64,000 nt of DNA, taken from an uncultured Saprospiraceae bacterium. GTDB taxonomy: Bacteria; Bacteroidota; Bacteroidia; Chitinophagales; Saprospiraceae. Below are positions 35,508-44,893 of this stretch, in pieces (position 1 is the stretch's first letter; every line of letters starts with the position of its first letter). The position numbers and the translations under genes were made by a program. The notes under the pieces were generated by a model. The model was not told the origin of the DNA. It worked only from the letters and a program-made list of their open reading frames with translations, and made no database searches. The DNA is taken from positions 1 to 64,000 of the forward strand of contig CALFBH010000012.1 of assembly GCA_937951615.1 (NCBI GenBank). Direction: 5' to 3'.

Positions 35508-36565
35508 AATTGTACAATAAAATAGACCGAAAAGTACTAAAGGAACAACTCGCTCAGGACGAACAAAAACGAGTGACTTTATCCTTTTATCAGTATGCCC
35601 ATATTGGCAACACAAAGATATTCCGTGACCATGTATATGCGCAATGGATGAAGATTGGCGTGTATGGACGGGTGTATGTAGCACATGAGGGTGTAAACGC
35701 ACAAATCAGCGTACCAGAAGCCACTTGGGATGACTTTAAAAAAGCCCTGGACGATATTGTATTTCTGCGTGATTTGCGACTCAATATTGCCATTGAAGAT
35801 GATGGAAAATCATTTTATAAACTCAAAATAAAAGTCCGCCCAAAAATTGTAGCAGACGGATTGAATGACGAGACTTTTGATGTCACCAATCGTGGTACAC
35901 ACTTAGACGCTGAAGGTTTCAACCAACTCACGCAGGACGAAAACACCATTATCGTCGATATGCGCAATCACTACGAAAGCGAAGTTGGACATTTTGAAGA
36001 TGCCATCTGCCCAGATGTCGATACCTTCCGCGAAGCCCTGCCAGTTGTTGAACAACAATTGGAAGACCAGAAAGACAAAAATATTGTCATGTACTGCACA
36101 GGCGGGATTCGTTGCGAAAAAGCCAGTGCTTATTATAAACACAAGGGTTTTAAAAATGTATTCCAACTAGAAGGCGGCATTATAGAATACACCCGACAAG
36201 TCCAGCAAAAAGGACTGGACAATAAATTCAAAGGCAAAAATTTTGTCTTCGATGACCGGCTCGGCGAGCGCATCAGCGAAGAAATTATCAGCGAGTGCCA
36301 TCAATGCGGCAAGCCCTGCGACACACATACCAACTGTGCCAACGACACCTGCCACCACCTATTCATTCAGTGTGCAGAATGCGCCGAAAAATATATAGGC
36401 TGTTGCACAGAAGTCTGTCAGGCTTTCAACAGCCTGGACGAAGAAACCCGTAAAGAACTACGTAAAGGCATTGTGCCGCATGAGAAACAATACGTCAAAG
36501 CACGCACTTCTCCTTTTTTGGAAAATAAAGAAGTGCAGGCTAAGGTTTGGGAACTGGTGAAGTAA
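35504..36565 (+). CDS. trhO: tRNA uridine(34) hydroxylase, rhodanese-like
   Basis: TrhO (formerly YceA) makes 5-hydroxyuridine at tRNA position 34 in an oxygen-dependent way. The 353-residue protein has the N-terminal acylphosphatase-like part (YGRVYVAHEGVNAQISVPE), rhodanese domain with active-site loop CTGGIRCEKAS, and a Cys-rich C-terminus (CHQCGKPCDTHTNC; CHHLFIQCAEC; GCCTEVC) that probably binds zinc. Its start overlaps the fur stop by 4 bp, which suggests a fur-trhO operon. Confidence 0.92.
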   Translation: MKLYNKIDRKVLKEQLAQDEQKRVTLSFYQYAHIGNTKIFRDHVYAQWMKIGVYGRVYVAHEGVNAQISVPEATWDDFKKALDDIVFLRDLRLNIAIEDDGKSFYKLKIKVRPKIVADGLNDETFDVTNRGTHLDAEGFNQLTQDENTIIVDMRNHYESEVGHFEDAICPDVDTFREALPVVEQQLEDQKDKNIVMYCTGGIRCEKASAYYKHKGFKNVFQLEGGIIEYTRQVQQKGLDNKFKGKNFVFDDRLGERISEEIISECHQCGKPCDTHTNCANDTCHHLFIQCAECAEKYIGCCTEVCQAFNSLDEETRKELRKGIVPHEKQYVKARTSPFLENKEVQAKVWELVK

Positions 36566-36588
36566 ATACAAATTCAAACGCCAAATAT
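36565..36588 (-). repeat. Partial copy of the TTTGAATTTG element
   Basis: On the minus strand TATTTGGCGTTTGAATTTG, directly downstream of the trhO stop, matches the 3' part of the ~90-bp element. Confidence 0.5.
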
Positions 36589-36592
36589 AGTG

Positions 36593-36694
36593 ATGATTAA
36601 TGGAAAAATTGCTTGGGAAAACGGCGACTTTACAAGCACTTTTGGCAAAGAAAAGTTTGGACAGTTTTTGAAGGCACAGCATGAGTATGCTTAG
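36593..36694 (+). pseudogene. Possible 33-codon gene remnant
   Basis: A short open frame starting MINGKIAWENGDFTSTFGKE. The NGKIAWENG turn recalls C-terminal ends of amidohydrolases (NGxxxxENG). It has no upstream continuation: the preceding bases are repeat DNA and the trhO end. It may be a gene relic or chance. Confidence 0.2.
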
Positions 36695-36861
36695 GATTGT
36701 TGGACGGTTTCATTGCTGATATTGTTACATTGTTTGACGCTTGAATTGTAATATTTTGCGCAGCAAAATGTGTTTTATGTAATCACATAATTCAGCAATT
36801 TCACAATCACACAATTCTACAATCACACACTCTGCTCATAATTTGCGTATGTTTTGTTGAG

Positions 36862-36962
36862 TTATCCACAGCGAGTTATCCACATTGTTAGTAACATTTT
36901 GTACTTGACTTAAGTTTCTGATAGTCAGTTTTTTAAAAAAGTTATCCACAGCCTGTGAATAA
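36862..36962. promoter_or_regulatory. Cluster of four DnaA boxes upstream of nrdB
   Basis: Three exact TTATCCACA boxes (36862-36870, 36876-36884, 36942-36950) and one inverted TTATTCACA (36954-36962). A weaker TTATCCATC follows at 36975. Perfect 9-mers at this density are very unlikely by chance. DnaA control of nrd transcription is known in E. coli, and the cluster could alternatively be part of an origin. Confidence 0.75.
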
Positions 36963-37141
36963 CTTAACACGTTTTTATCCATCCTTTGTATTAACTTCGT
37001 AGTTACAATCTCACAAATTAGTAGATTTACTGCACGATCATCAATGTAACATGCTTTTAAGCTGCATTAGTAGTAAATTCAACATTGTAGATCCTTTGAC
37101 CTAACCTGTACTTTTTATTACAAGGTTTGTAAGCAAACACA

Positions 37142-37186
37142 CGACAGCCGGGAAAGAATGATTCATTCCTGCTGAAATTGCTGTCG
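37142..37186 (+). promoter_or_regulatory. Inverted repeat in the probable nrdB leader
   Basis: CGACAGC (37142-37148) pairs with GCTGTCG (37180-37186) around an inner palindrome GAATGATTCATTC (37156-37168). It could fold in the mRNA leader. It does not match the NrdR box. Confidence 0.4.
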
Positions 37187-37236
37187 CTACATGAAAGAGA
37201 AATTATAATTATTTATAAATAAAAAATATTAGTAAT

Positions 37237-38211
37237 ATGAACGCTAAGGTAGAACCAATCCTTCAGGAGAATCCAAATAGATTTGTCTTATTTCCAATTA
37301 AGCATGACGATATATGGTCTTATTATAAAAAGTCGGAAGCTAGTTTTTGGACAGCTGAGGAAATTGACTTATCACAAGACCTGGTCGACTGGGACAACCT
37401 AAGTGATGATGAACGCCATTTTGTCAAACATGTCCTTGCCTTTTTTGCGGCAAGCGATGGTATTGTCAATGAAAATTTAGCAGAGAATTTTGTCAGCGAA
37501 GTCCAATATACAGAAGCCAAATTTTTCTATGGTTTTCAGATTATGATGGAAAACATCCATTCAGAAACCTATTCGCTACTGATTGATACTTACGTAAAAG
37601 ACAATAAAGAAAAAGACTTCCTATTCAATGCGATTGACACCATGCCTTGCGTGAAAGAAAAAGCAGACTGGGCATTAAGATGGATAGACAACGGTTCTTT
37701 TGCAGAACGCATCATCGCCTTCGCAGCCGTAGAAGGTATCTTTTTCTCCGGCTCTTTCTGCTCTATTTTCTGGCTCAAAAAACGTGGCTTAATGCCAGGA
37801 CTGACTTTCTCCAATGAGTTGATCTCAAGAGATGAAGGCATGCACTGCGACTTCGCCTGTTTGCTGTACAATAGACATATTCAGAACAAACTGCCAAAAG
37901 AAACGGTGGGGAAAATCATCATGGATGCCGTGAAGATGGAAAAAGAATTTGTCAGCGATGCCCTGCCCGTCAGCCTCATCGGTATGAATGCGGAGTTGAT
38001 GTGTCAGTACATAGAATTTGTCGCCGACCGCCTCCTCAATTCCCTCGGCAATGAGAAGGTCTATAATGTAGAAAATCCATTCCCCTGGATGGAAATGATC
38101 TCGCTACAAGGCAAAACCAATTTCTTTGAAAAAAGAGTAGGCGATTATCAAAAATCTGGTGTGATGGCAGATAAAGAAAAGCAAGTCTTTTCTTTGGATG
38201 AGGATTTTTAG
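37237..38211 (+). CDS. nrdB: Ribonucleotide reductase class I, small subunit
   Basis: The R2 subunit carries the di-iron/tyrosyl radical cofactor needed for dNTP synthesis. It has 324 residues. The helix [16 protein letters not shown] contains the iron ligands and the probable radical Tyr112, in the pattern of eukaryote-type R2 rather than E. coli NrdB. Other ligands lie in [12 protein letters not shown] and the first-helix Asp/Glu region. The C-terminal FSLDEDF is the R1-docking tail. It is preceded by DnaA boxes and separated from nrdA by dinD and an orphan gene. Confidence 0.96.
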   Translation: MNAKVEPILQENPNRFVLFPIKHDDIWSYYKKSEASFWTAEEIDLSQDLVDWDNLSDDERHFVKHVLAFFAASDGIVNENLAENFVSEVQYTEAKFFYGFQIMMENIHSETYSLLIDTYVKDNKEKDFLFNAIDTMPCVKEKADWALRWIDNGSFAERIIAFAAVEGIFFSGSFCSIFWLKKRGLMPGLTFSNELISRDEGMHCDFACLLYNRHIQNKLPKETVGKIIMDAVKMEKEFVSDALPVSLIGMNAELMCQYIEFVADRLLNSLGNEKVYNVENPFPWMEMISLQGKTNFFEKRVGDYQKSGVMADKEKQVFSLDEDF

Positions 38212-38269
38212 GAGTGGTCGATGGACGATGGCGTTTTAAAATATTTTGCAAATACAGGAAAACAGCAAG

Positions 38270-39109
38270 ATGAAAAAGGAACTTATAAAATCATTAGCAG
38301 ATACGTTTGAAGACCATTCATATAATACAGAAAGTGGTGTAGAGTTCTGGTTTGCAAGGGATTTACAACACTTACTCAACTACGTCCAATGGAGAAATTT
38401 TCTGAAAGTAGTTAATAAGGCAAAGACATCCTGTGAAGCAAGCGGTAATGATATTTCAGACCATTTTGCTGACGTCAGCAAAATGGTCGACATAGGCTCT
38501 GGGACTAAACGGGAAATTCAAGACATCATGCTAACAAGATACGCCTGTTATCTTATTGCACAAAACGGTGATCCACGTAAAGAAGCCATTGCTTTTGCAC
38601 AAAATTATTTCGCGATACAGACTAGGAAATTTGAATTATTAGAAAAGCGGATTAACGATTGGGAAAGATTGCAAGCCCGACAAAAACTGACTTTTTCAGA
38701 GAAAGAATTGTCTGGACTGATATACGACAGAACTGGAAATAATAGACATTTTGGGATAATAAGAAGTAAAGGAGATAAAGCGCTGTTTGGAAAGACAACG
38801 AAACAAATGAAGACGAAGCTAGGTGTACCTCAAAACAGACCTTTGGCTGACTTTTTACCCACAATCACTATAAAAGCAAAAGATTTTGCAGCAGAAATAA
38901 CTGTTTTCAATACCAAAGAAAAGAATTTAAGAACGGAAGGGCAGATTTCTAAAGAACACATAACAAACAATACATCCGTCAGGAAAATTTTGTTAGAACG
39001 GGATATTGTACCGGAAAATTTACCGCCGGAAGAGGATTTGAAAAAATTGGAAAGGCGAGTCAATTCGGAGACTAAGAAACTGGGGGAGAATCCTGATAAG
39101 TTGGCGTAA
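38270..39109 (+). CDS. dinD: DNA damage-inducible protein D (DinD)
   Basis: A 279-residue DinD family protein. E. coli DinD is SOS-induced and blocks RecA-driven strand exchange. Visible: the family-typical start (SGVEFWFARDLQHLLNYVQWRNF), TSCEASGNDISDHF, and LTRYACYLIAQNGDPRKEAIAFAQNYFA. A charged C-terminal part follows. ATG 38270 was chosen over 38246 by homology. I see no obvious LexA site upstream. The gene sits between nrdB and nrdA, with TCGATGGACGATGG words before it and a palindromic cassette after it, so it looks inserted. Confidence 0.88.
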   Translation: MKKELIKSLADTFEDHSYNTESGVEFWFARDLQHLLNYVQWRNFLKVVNKAKTSCEASGNDISDHFADVSKMVDIGSGTKREIQDIMLTRYACYLIAQNGDPRKEAIAFAQNYFAIQTRKFELLEKRINDWERLQARQKLTFSEKELSGLIYDRTGNNRHFGIIRSKGDKALFGKTTKQMKTKLGVPQNRPLADFLPTITIKAKDFAAEITVFNTKEKNLRTEGQISKEHITNNTSVRKILLERDIVPENLPPEEDLKKLERRVNSETKKLGENPDKLA

Positions 39110-39194
39110 AAATGATGAGGAAGTAGAGCCGGCGGGAGGAAATCAGTAGCACAAAACCCAAAGAAAATATGATAACGTTGAAAGCAACGAAATA

Positions 39195-39345
39195 ACAACG
39201 TACAGGCGACTTCAGTCGCCTCGAAACCACACAAAGACACGATGGGTTGAAACCCATCGCTTTTGCGAATAATAACGCATATTTCACAAAAGCGTAGGAC
39301 TTCAGTCCTACGTGCAAAAAGCGACGGCTAAAGTCGTCGGTACGA
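39195..39345 (+). repeat. Composite palindromic cassette, copy 2, with flanking palindromes
   Basis: GGCGACTTCAGTCGCC (about 39203), then the same block order as 9391-9474: GATGGGTTGAAACCCATC (39241-39258), CGCTTTTG ... CAAAAGCG, and the GGACTTCAGTCC palindrome (39293-39312). A GACGGCTAAAGTCGTC palindrome follows (about 39324). It lies in the dinD-orphan spacer. Confidence 0.85.
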
Positions 39346-39381
39346 GAATTGGATTAAAAATAGGAAGAACTAAAAATACGC

Positions 39382-40041
39382 ATGGAGATTAATGAAAAAA
39401 TATTATTTCAGGCCATCAAAAAATTAAAAAAAGAGGAATTGCTAGACTTGCTACGCAATGCTTTCATCAATACAGAAGATAAAGAACGACGGTATATATT
39501 TGGCGACCTATACAAGGAAATAACTAAAAAAGACCGAACACCTGACAAATTACTGAAAGATATAAAAATATTTCATGAGGAGTCTTTAGCAGGAGCATAT
39601 TATGCGCCGTTTATGATAAATTCTAAAAATTGGAGTGATGTACCAGAGGAGACGGATGAATGGTTTGATACAATAAGCGATTATCTTGATTTTACCTGCG
39701 TACTGGCTGAACAGAAAGATTATGATACTGCTGCGAAGTGTTTTAAACTGTTATTCTCATTAATTGAAAAACTTAATGACGGAGAAGAAATTGTTTTTGC
39801 TGACGAATTAGGAGATTGGATGATTCATGCGGATAAAGACTATATCGAAAATTATATCATTACATTTTCAAAGACGGCTTCGATAGATGAATATGTGCAG
39901 CATATAATACCTCTGCTTAAGTCAGATAGCTATTCATCATTTGCGGATAAAGTATATCAAAAAGTAAAAAAACATTCCTCAAAAGAGCAGTTCGTAGTAA
40001 TTGAAAAGGAAATTAAAGCTCAATCAATAAGAATAAAATAA
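39382..40041 (+). CDS. Hypothetical helical acidic protein
   Basis: A 219-residue soluble protein without signal peptide. It is acidic and mostly helical (LKKEELLDLLRNAF; YDTAAKCFKLLFSLIEKL; DEYVQHIIPLLKS), resembling helical-hairpin repeats but not any family I can name. It lies between dinD and nrdA, framed by ACTTCAGT palindromes on both sides. That framing suggests it arrived with the neighbouring repeat DNA. No functional link to the ribonucleotide reductase is visible. Confidence 0.55.
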   Translation: MEINEKILFQAIKKLKKEELLDLLRNAFINTEDKERRYIFGDLYKEITKKDRTPDKLLKDIKIFHEESLAGAYYAPFMINSKNWSDVPEETDEWFDTISDYLDFTCVLAEQKDYDTAAKCFKLLFSLIEKLNDGEEIVFADELGDWMIHADKDYIENYIITFSKTASIDEYVQHIIPLLKSDSYSSFADKVYQKVKKHSSKEQFVVIEKEIKAQSIRIK

Positions 40042-40054
40042 CAAAAATCAACTG

Positions 40055-40104
40055 TACAGGCGACTTCAGTTGCCTTGCACACACACGGCGACTGAAGTCG
40101 CCGA
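40055..40104. repeat. Paired GGCGACTTCAGT palindromes before nrdA
   Basis: GGCGACTTCAGTTGCC (about 40057) and GGCGACTGAAGTCGCC (about 40087) are each self-complementary. They belong to the same ACTTCAGT palindrome family as the two composite cassettes. Confidence 0.7.
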
Positions 40105-40183
40105 TACGGAAAAATCAGCCAAACAACTCGCGTGACTAACCCGATTTGGCACATTTATAAATCAATCTAAAAAAAGAAAGAAC

Positions 40184-42583
40184 ATGCAAGTCATTAAAAG
40201 AAGCGGAAAAAGAGAAGACGTCAGTTTTGACAAAATCACCGCCAGAGTCAAAAAATTATGCTACGGACTCGCGCCACTACACGTAGATGCCATAGAAATT
40301 TCCAAAAAAGTAATTCAAGGACTATACGATGGTGTATCGACCACCGAATTGGATAACCTCGCCGCAGAAACTGCTGCGACCATGGCACCCAATCATCCCG
40401 ATTATGCTTTATTGGCAGCCCGTATTTCGGTATCCAACTTACATAAGAATACAGACAAATCGTTTTCCAGAACCATTCAGGCTTTATACGACTATATTGA
40501 TCCTAAAACAAATAGCCGTGCGCAACTGATTAGCGACGAAACCAATAAAATCATTCAAAAAAATGCGGACAAACTGGACTCGGCAATTATCTATGACCGT
40601 GATTACGGCTTTGATTTTTTTGGGTTCAAAACTTTAGAGCGTTCTTACCTGCTGCGGATGGATGGCAAGGTCGTCGAGCGTCCACAGCACATGCTGATGC
40701 GGGCGGCAGTTGGTATTCATGGAGAAGACATTAAGTCAGCCATTGAGACCTATAATATGATGTCGCAGAAATGGTTTATCCATGCTACGCCGACGCTTTT
40801 TAATGCAGGTACACCTAAGCCACAATTGTCTTCCTGCTTCCTGCTATCCGCTACAGAGGACAGCATTCCAGGTATTTTTGAAACACTGACCCGCTGTGCT
40901 AAAATCTCTCAATCTGCTGGCGGTATTGGCTTGAGCATTCACAATATTCGGGCAAAAGGCAGTTACATCAAAGGTACTGGCGGCAGTTCCAATGGTATCG
41001 TACCGATGTTGCGGGTGTATAATGACACCGCACGTTATGTCGATCAGGGTGGAGGCAAGCGCAAGGGCGCATTTGCGATTTATCTAGAACCCTGGCATGC
41101 CGATGTTTTTGATTTTCTGGATTTGAAAAAGAACCACGGAAAAGAAGAGCAGCGTGCGCGTGACCTGTTTTATGCCATGTGGATTTCCGATTTGTTCATG
41201 GAGCGCGTCAAAGCGGATGCAGACTGGTCTTTATTTTGTCCAAATGAGTGCCCAGGACTATACGACGTACATAGCGGAGAATTCGAAGCTTTATACCATA
41301 AATATGAGCAGGAAGGAAAGGCACGTAAAACAGTAAAAGCACAGGAATTATGGTTTGCTATTTTGGAATCGCAAATCGAGACAGGGACACCTTATATCTT
41401 GTATAAAGATGCTGCAAATCGCAAATCCAATCAGAAAAACCTGGGTACGATTCGTTCCAGTAATCTGTGTACAGAAATTATGGAATACACGTCGAAAGAC
41501 GAAGTTGCAGTTTGTAACCTAGCGTCCATTTCACTGGCAAAATTTGTGGAAAATGGCGAGTACAACTTCCAAAGACTATATGAAGTTGCCCGCATTGTTA
41601 CCCGCAACCTGAATAAAGTCATTGACGTCAATTATTATCCAATACCAGAGGCGAAAAATTCTAATATGCGCCACCGCCCGATTGGTATCGGCGTACAGGG
41701 ATTAGCGGATGCTTTTATCCTGATGCGTTTTCCATTCGACAGCGATGGAGCGAAAAAGCTGAACCGCGAAATTTTTGAAACCATCTATTTTGCTGCGATG
41801 ACCGAGTCTTGCGCACAAGCAAAAGTAAGCGGAGCTTATGAGTCATACAAAGGCTCTCCAGTGAGTAAAGGTGAACTGCAATACGATATGTGGGGCGTTA
41901 CGCCAACGGATCGCTGGGACTGGAAAACTTTGAAAAAAGATATTAAAAAACACGGTGTTCGCAATAGCTTATTATTAGCACCGATGCCAACCGCTTCTAC
42001 TTCACAAATTCTGGGCAATAATGAATGTTTTGAGCCTTATACGGCTAATATTTATACCCGTCGTACCCTTTCGGGCGAATATGTAATTGTGAATAAACAC
42101 CTACTGAAAGACTTGATTGGTTTAGGCTTGTGGGATGATGACATGAAGGAAAAACTGATGGCTGCCAATGGTTCTATTCAGGAAATTCCAGAGATTCCAC
42201 AGAACTTGAAAGACTTGTATAAAACAGCTTACGAAATCAAGCAGAAAGTCATCATTGATATGGCAGCAGATAGAGGAGCTTTTGTCTGTCAGAGTCAAAG
42301 CATGAACCTGTTTGTTGAAAATCCGAACTTTGCTAAACTGTCTTCCATGCATTTTTACGCTTGGCAGAAAGGCTTGAAAACGGGTATGTATTACCTGCGT
42401 TCCAAGTCAGCAGTAGATCCGATTAAGTTTACATTGAGCCAGAAGCACCAAAATAAGTTTGAAGAAGAAACGGTAGAAATGGTGGGCGGTAAATCAAAAG
42501 TTAATGGCGAAGTAGAAATGAAAATGAGTGAAGGTGCAGCCTGCAGCATAGATGATCCGGACTGTCTGATGTGTGGAGCGTGA
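40184..42583 (+). CDS. nrdA: Ribonucleotide reductase class I, large subunit
   Basis: The R1 catalytic subunit, 799 residues. An N-terminal ATP-cone ([20 protein letters not shown]) gives overall activity control by ATP/dATP. The catalytic barrel shows [20 protein letters not shown] (one redox cysteine), [11 protein letters not shown] (radical and redox cysteines) and [18 protein letters not shown]. The C-terminal tail [13 protein letters not shown] holds the shuttle cysteines. It works with NrdB, 2 kb upstream on the same strand. A palindrome and a good terminator follow. Confidence 0.97.
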   Translation: MQVIKRSGKREDVSFDKITARVKKLCYGLAPLHVDAIEISKKVIQGLYDGVSTTELDNLAAETAATMAPNHPDYALLAARISVSNLHKNTDKSFSRTIQALYDYIDPKTNSRAQLISDETNKIIQKNADKLDSAIIYDRDYGFDFFGFKTLERSYLLRMDGKVVERPQHMLMRAAVGIHGEDIKSAIETYNMMSQKWFIHATPTLFNAGTPKPQLSSCFLLSATEDSIPGIFETLTRCAKISQSAGGIGLSIHNIRAKGSYIKGTGGSSNGIVPMLRVYNDTARYVDQGGGKRKGAFAIYLEPWHADVFDFLDLKKNHGKEEQRARDLFYAMWISDLFMERVKADADWSLFCPNECPGLYDVHSGEFEALYHKYEQEGKARKTVKAQELWFAILESQIETGTPYILYKDAANRKSNQKNLGTIRSSNLCTEIMEYTSKDEVAVCNLASISLAKFVENGEYNFQRLYEVARIVTRNLNKVIDVNYYPIPEAKNSNMRHRPIGIGVQGLADAFILMRFPFDSDGAKKLNREIFETIYFAAMTESCAQAKVSGAYESYKGSPVSKGELQYDMWGVTPTDRWDWKTLKKDIKKHGVRNSLLLAPMPTASTSQILGNNECFEPYTANIYTRRTLSGEYVIVNKHLLKDLIGLGLWDDDMKEKLMAANGSIQEIPEIPQNLKDLYKTAYEIKQKVIIDMAADRGAFVCQSQSMNLFVENPNFAKLSSMHFYAWQKGLKTGMYYLRSKSAVDPIKFTLSQKHQNKFEEETVEMVGGKSKVNGEVEMKMSEGAACSIDDPDCLMCGA

Positions 42584-42591
42584 TAATAATA

Positions 42592-42627
42592 ATGCGTAGG
42601 GGGAATTCATGAATTCCCCCTACGCAT
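42592..42627. repeat. Perfect 36-bp palindrome after nrdA
   Basis: Exact inverted halves around AATTCATGAATT, with GTAGGGGG / CCCCCTAC arms; a further GAATTCCCCCTAC copy follows. It shares the core and flank layout with the 48-bp palindrome before fur. Confidence 0.9.
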
Positions 42628-42676
42628 GAATTCCCCCTACAACTTATAAAGCAACCCGCTTTTGTTGGATTGATTC

Positions 42677-42711
42677 AAGGGACGGCCTGACGCGAAGGGC
42701 TGTCCCTTTTT
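42677..42711 (+). terminator. Terminator of nrdA
   Basis: AAGGGACGGCC (42677-42687) pairs with GGCTGTCCCTT (42698-42708) with one G-U pair, followed by a T-run. Confidence 0.8.
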
Positions 42712-42730
42712 GTAATGATTACATCATTAC

Positions 42731-42760
42731 AAAAAAAAGGCCTTCCTTCTCAGGAAGACC
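42731..42760 (-). terminator. Terminator of the lamin-tail/Calx-beta protein gene
   Basis: On the minus strand GGTCTTCC (42753-42760) pairs with GGAAGGCC (42739-42746), followed by TTTTTTTTG. It lies ~170 nt beyond the stop at 42927, convergent with the nrdA terminator. Confidence 0.7.
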
Positions 42761-42835
42761 CTTTCATCTACTTGTACATTGAATAGACGATGTTCCAATC
42801 TTTATTTTGGCGTTTGAATAAATGTTTGGTTTGAA

Positions 42836-42890
42836 CTAAACGTCATTTTCAATTCGGATAATCGGCTTATTTTTTACGCTTGAATGTGAT
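42836..42890 (+). repeat. Partial copy of the ~90-bp dispersed element (5' half)
   Basis: AAACGTCATTTTCAATTCGG and ATCGGCTTATT align with the first half of copy B (24931-). TTTGGCGTTTGAATAAATG just before it repeats the end-block words. Confidence 0.65.
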
Positions 42891-42926
42891 GGGGAATTGC
42901 ATTCATCGTTTATCATTCATCATTCA

Positions 42927-44771
42927 TCATTCCTTAATGATTCGTTCTGCCCAACTCTTCTCTTGCGAAGATACAATAATTATATACATTCCATTAGAAA
43001 AATGAGACATATCTATTTGTGTATCGCCAGTGCTGATATTTAATTGCTGCAAATTGCGCCCTAATAAATCGGTGATACTAATTTGATAATTAGTGAGTTC
43101 ACTCTCAATCGTCAGTAGCTCATTGACTGGGTTGGGGAAGATGGAGAATTTTGTACCAAAGTCTACATCTTGAACTGAACTATAGATGAAATCAGCAGTA
43201 CTACATGGACGGATTTGATAACCATCAAGGTATGCAGCATTAGAGGAAGAAAATTGTCCACCGATACCCTGCAATTCAAATCCTCCTATTGTCGATAAGA
43301 AAGAAGCTTCATCAATATCTGTATCACTATCAACGCGCATCAGCAAGGTGTCACCATTATCATTCACAATATCAACATTAAAACTACTACCGGGCATTCC
43401 CCACTGTGAAGGATCTGCCAGATAAACATAACCTACATCAACAGGAATAGATTCGGTACTCTCATCCAAAGTATTCACTTGTACAGGAGATGTCAAGTTA
43501 TTTCCCTGCGAAATCAAAGTAATCATAGTCGGCTGAATTTGTGTCAAACCTCTAAATTGTGCTATGACACCTAGAATGGAAATCTCGTCACCTGGTGTGA
43601 CTACATAGCCATCGACATCCTGAAAACTGAATACTGTAATACCACCCGTTCCGTCTGTGATGGCAAAATCATAACCCTCATTTCCATCAAAATCAACGCA
43701 TTGTACAATACCTGTCACGATGCCTGTAATGCCCGCAGAGACAGCAGTGCCATCTGCATTTTCTGTATTGAGCTCTGCGATAGTGTAAGTGCCAAAATCA
43801 TCATCGGAAATAGTAATGGTCAGCTGGCTAACATTGCCTAGTCCACAACCTGTACCGGCTACATTTTGTAAAGTCAAAACGATGGTTTCGTCGCCTTCCG
43901 TATCTGTATCCTGTGTGACAGGAATGGTGATACTTTGAGAAGTCGCACCAGCAGCGGTAAAGGTTAGCGTTTGCGGACTGGAAAAGGTGAAATCTGTGCC
44001 TTCGGTGGCTGTACTATTGCCAGCATCTAGTGTGACTTCAATAGAGCAATCTTCAGGAATAGAGATAGAAATTTCTACCATCGCAGGGTCGCCTTCCGCT
44101 ACACTAAAACCTGGTGTGCTAAAGCTAAATTCAGGCGTTGTGGACATCACATCCTCATAAGTACCAATAGGGAAAGGAAGGGTGCAGGTCGCATTAGTTG
44201 TACCGCCTTCTAGTTGGTTGATACCGCTATACAGCCAGTTGTTTTCCACGAAAGTGGTGCCATCTGGACCTGAACCATCATTGCGATAAGCCCAACCGTC
44301 TAAATGTTCCCAGGCAGTTCCTGTACCGTCCATATTGATGTCGCCGAAAACGTCGATAACATTGCCGTTCATGAACAATTCTATCGCATCATCGCCATTG
44401 ATATTGGCTACTCCGTCAGCAAAGTCGGCTGCAAAACCAAAAAAGTCGGTAAAGCCTACAGCATCAGAAGTTACATAAATAAATGTACCTGCGGTATAAT
44501 TTCCAGCTGGAAAAGTTAATTCTTCGCCATCTGTTCCGCCTCCATTATTGGCAGAGCCAATGCCATAAATACTAAGGTCGGCTACATCGGCAGTTACAAA
44601 TAATTCAATGCCTTTGGGTTGTCCACCAGTCAGTGGACCATCAAAAACACCAGTAATAATTACATTAGCCTGAAGCGGCATGATGCAACTAATTAGAAAA
44701 AAGCCACATAAAATAGCTGTGCGGACTAATTTTTTGTTTAATTTCAAAGTTGAATGGTAAATGTGTATCAT
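42927..44771 (-). CDS. Secreted lamin-tail-like / Calx-beta / OB-fold protein with T9SS signal
   Basis: A 614-residue exported protein. After the signal peptide comes a lamin-tail-like domain (NVIITGVFDGPL ... PKGIELFVTADVADLS; NGDDAIELFMNG). A Calx-beta domain follows (about 220-325; GFSVAEGDPAMVEISISI, TEGTDFTFSS, DTDTEGDETIVLTLQN), then an OB-fold-like domain (about 330-440; GIVTGIVQCVDF, GDEISILGVIAQFRGLTQI). A type A T9SS CTD closes it (IFPNPVNELLTIES ... NGMYIIIVSS). Lamin-tail plus OB domains often accompany secreted nucleases, but no nuclease domain is present here. It is probably surface-attached; its role is unknown. Confidence 0.75.
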   Translation of the reverse strand: MIHIYHSTLKLNKKLVRTAILCGFFLISCIMPLQANVIITGVFDGPLTGGQPKGIELFVTADVADLSIYGIGSANNGGGTDGEELTFPAGNYTAGTFIYVTSDAVGFTDFFGFAADFADGVANINGDDAIELFMNGNVIDVFGDINMDGTGTAWEHLDGWAYRNDGSGPDGTTFVENNWLYSGINQLEGGTTNATCTLPFPIGTYEDVMSTTPEFSFSTPGFSVAEGDPAMVEISISIPEDCSIEVTLDAGNSTATEGTDFTFSSPQTLTFTAAGATSQSITIPVTQDTDTEGDETIVLTLQNVAGTGCGLGNVSQLTITISDDDFGTYTIAELNTENADGTAVSAGITGIVTGIVQCVDFDGNEGYDFAITDGTGGITVFSFQDVDGYVVTPGDEISILGVIAQFRGLTQIQPTMITLISQGNNLTSPVQVNTLDESTESIPVDVGYVYLADPSQWGMPGSSFNVDIVNDNGDTLLMRVDSDTDIDEASFLSTIGGFELQGIGGQFSSSNAAYLDGYQIRPCSTADFIYSSVQDVDFGTKFSIFPNPVNELLTIESELTNYQISITDLLGRNLQQLNISTGDTQIDMSHFSNGMYIIIVSSQEKSWAERIIKE

Positions 44772-44893
44772 CTGAATAATTTTTATTGAATAAAATATTG
44801 TTCACAAAATATACATTTTTATTCACGTTCTTTAGAACGGAATATTATTTTTCTGCGAAGACTTTTACAAACTAGAAACTAGAACTACGAATA

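Larger units (their letters stand above)
36695..37236. other. Long nrdB upstream region with DnaA boxes and structured leader
   Basis: No gene is visible. From left: ATTTTGC-gca-GCAAAAT hairpin and CAATCACACAAT words (36750-36835), the DnaA-box cluster (36862-36962), an AT-rich stretch, and an inverted repeat 50 bp before nrdB. Confidence 0.6.

Noticed and set aside
36841-36990. Chromosomal replication origin
   Set aside because: DnaA boxes fit, but no dnaA, no clear unwinding element and no skew information in this window; kept as an alternative to nrd regulation only.
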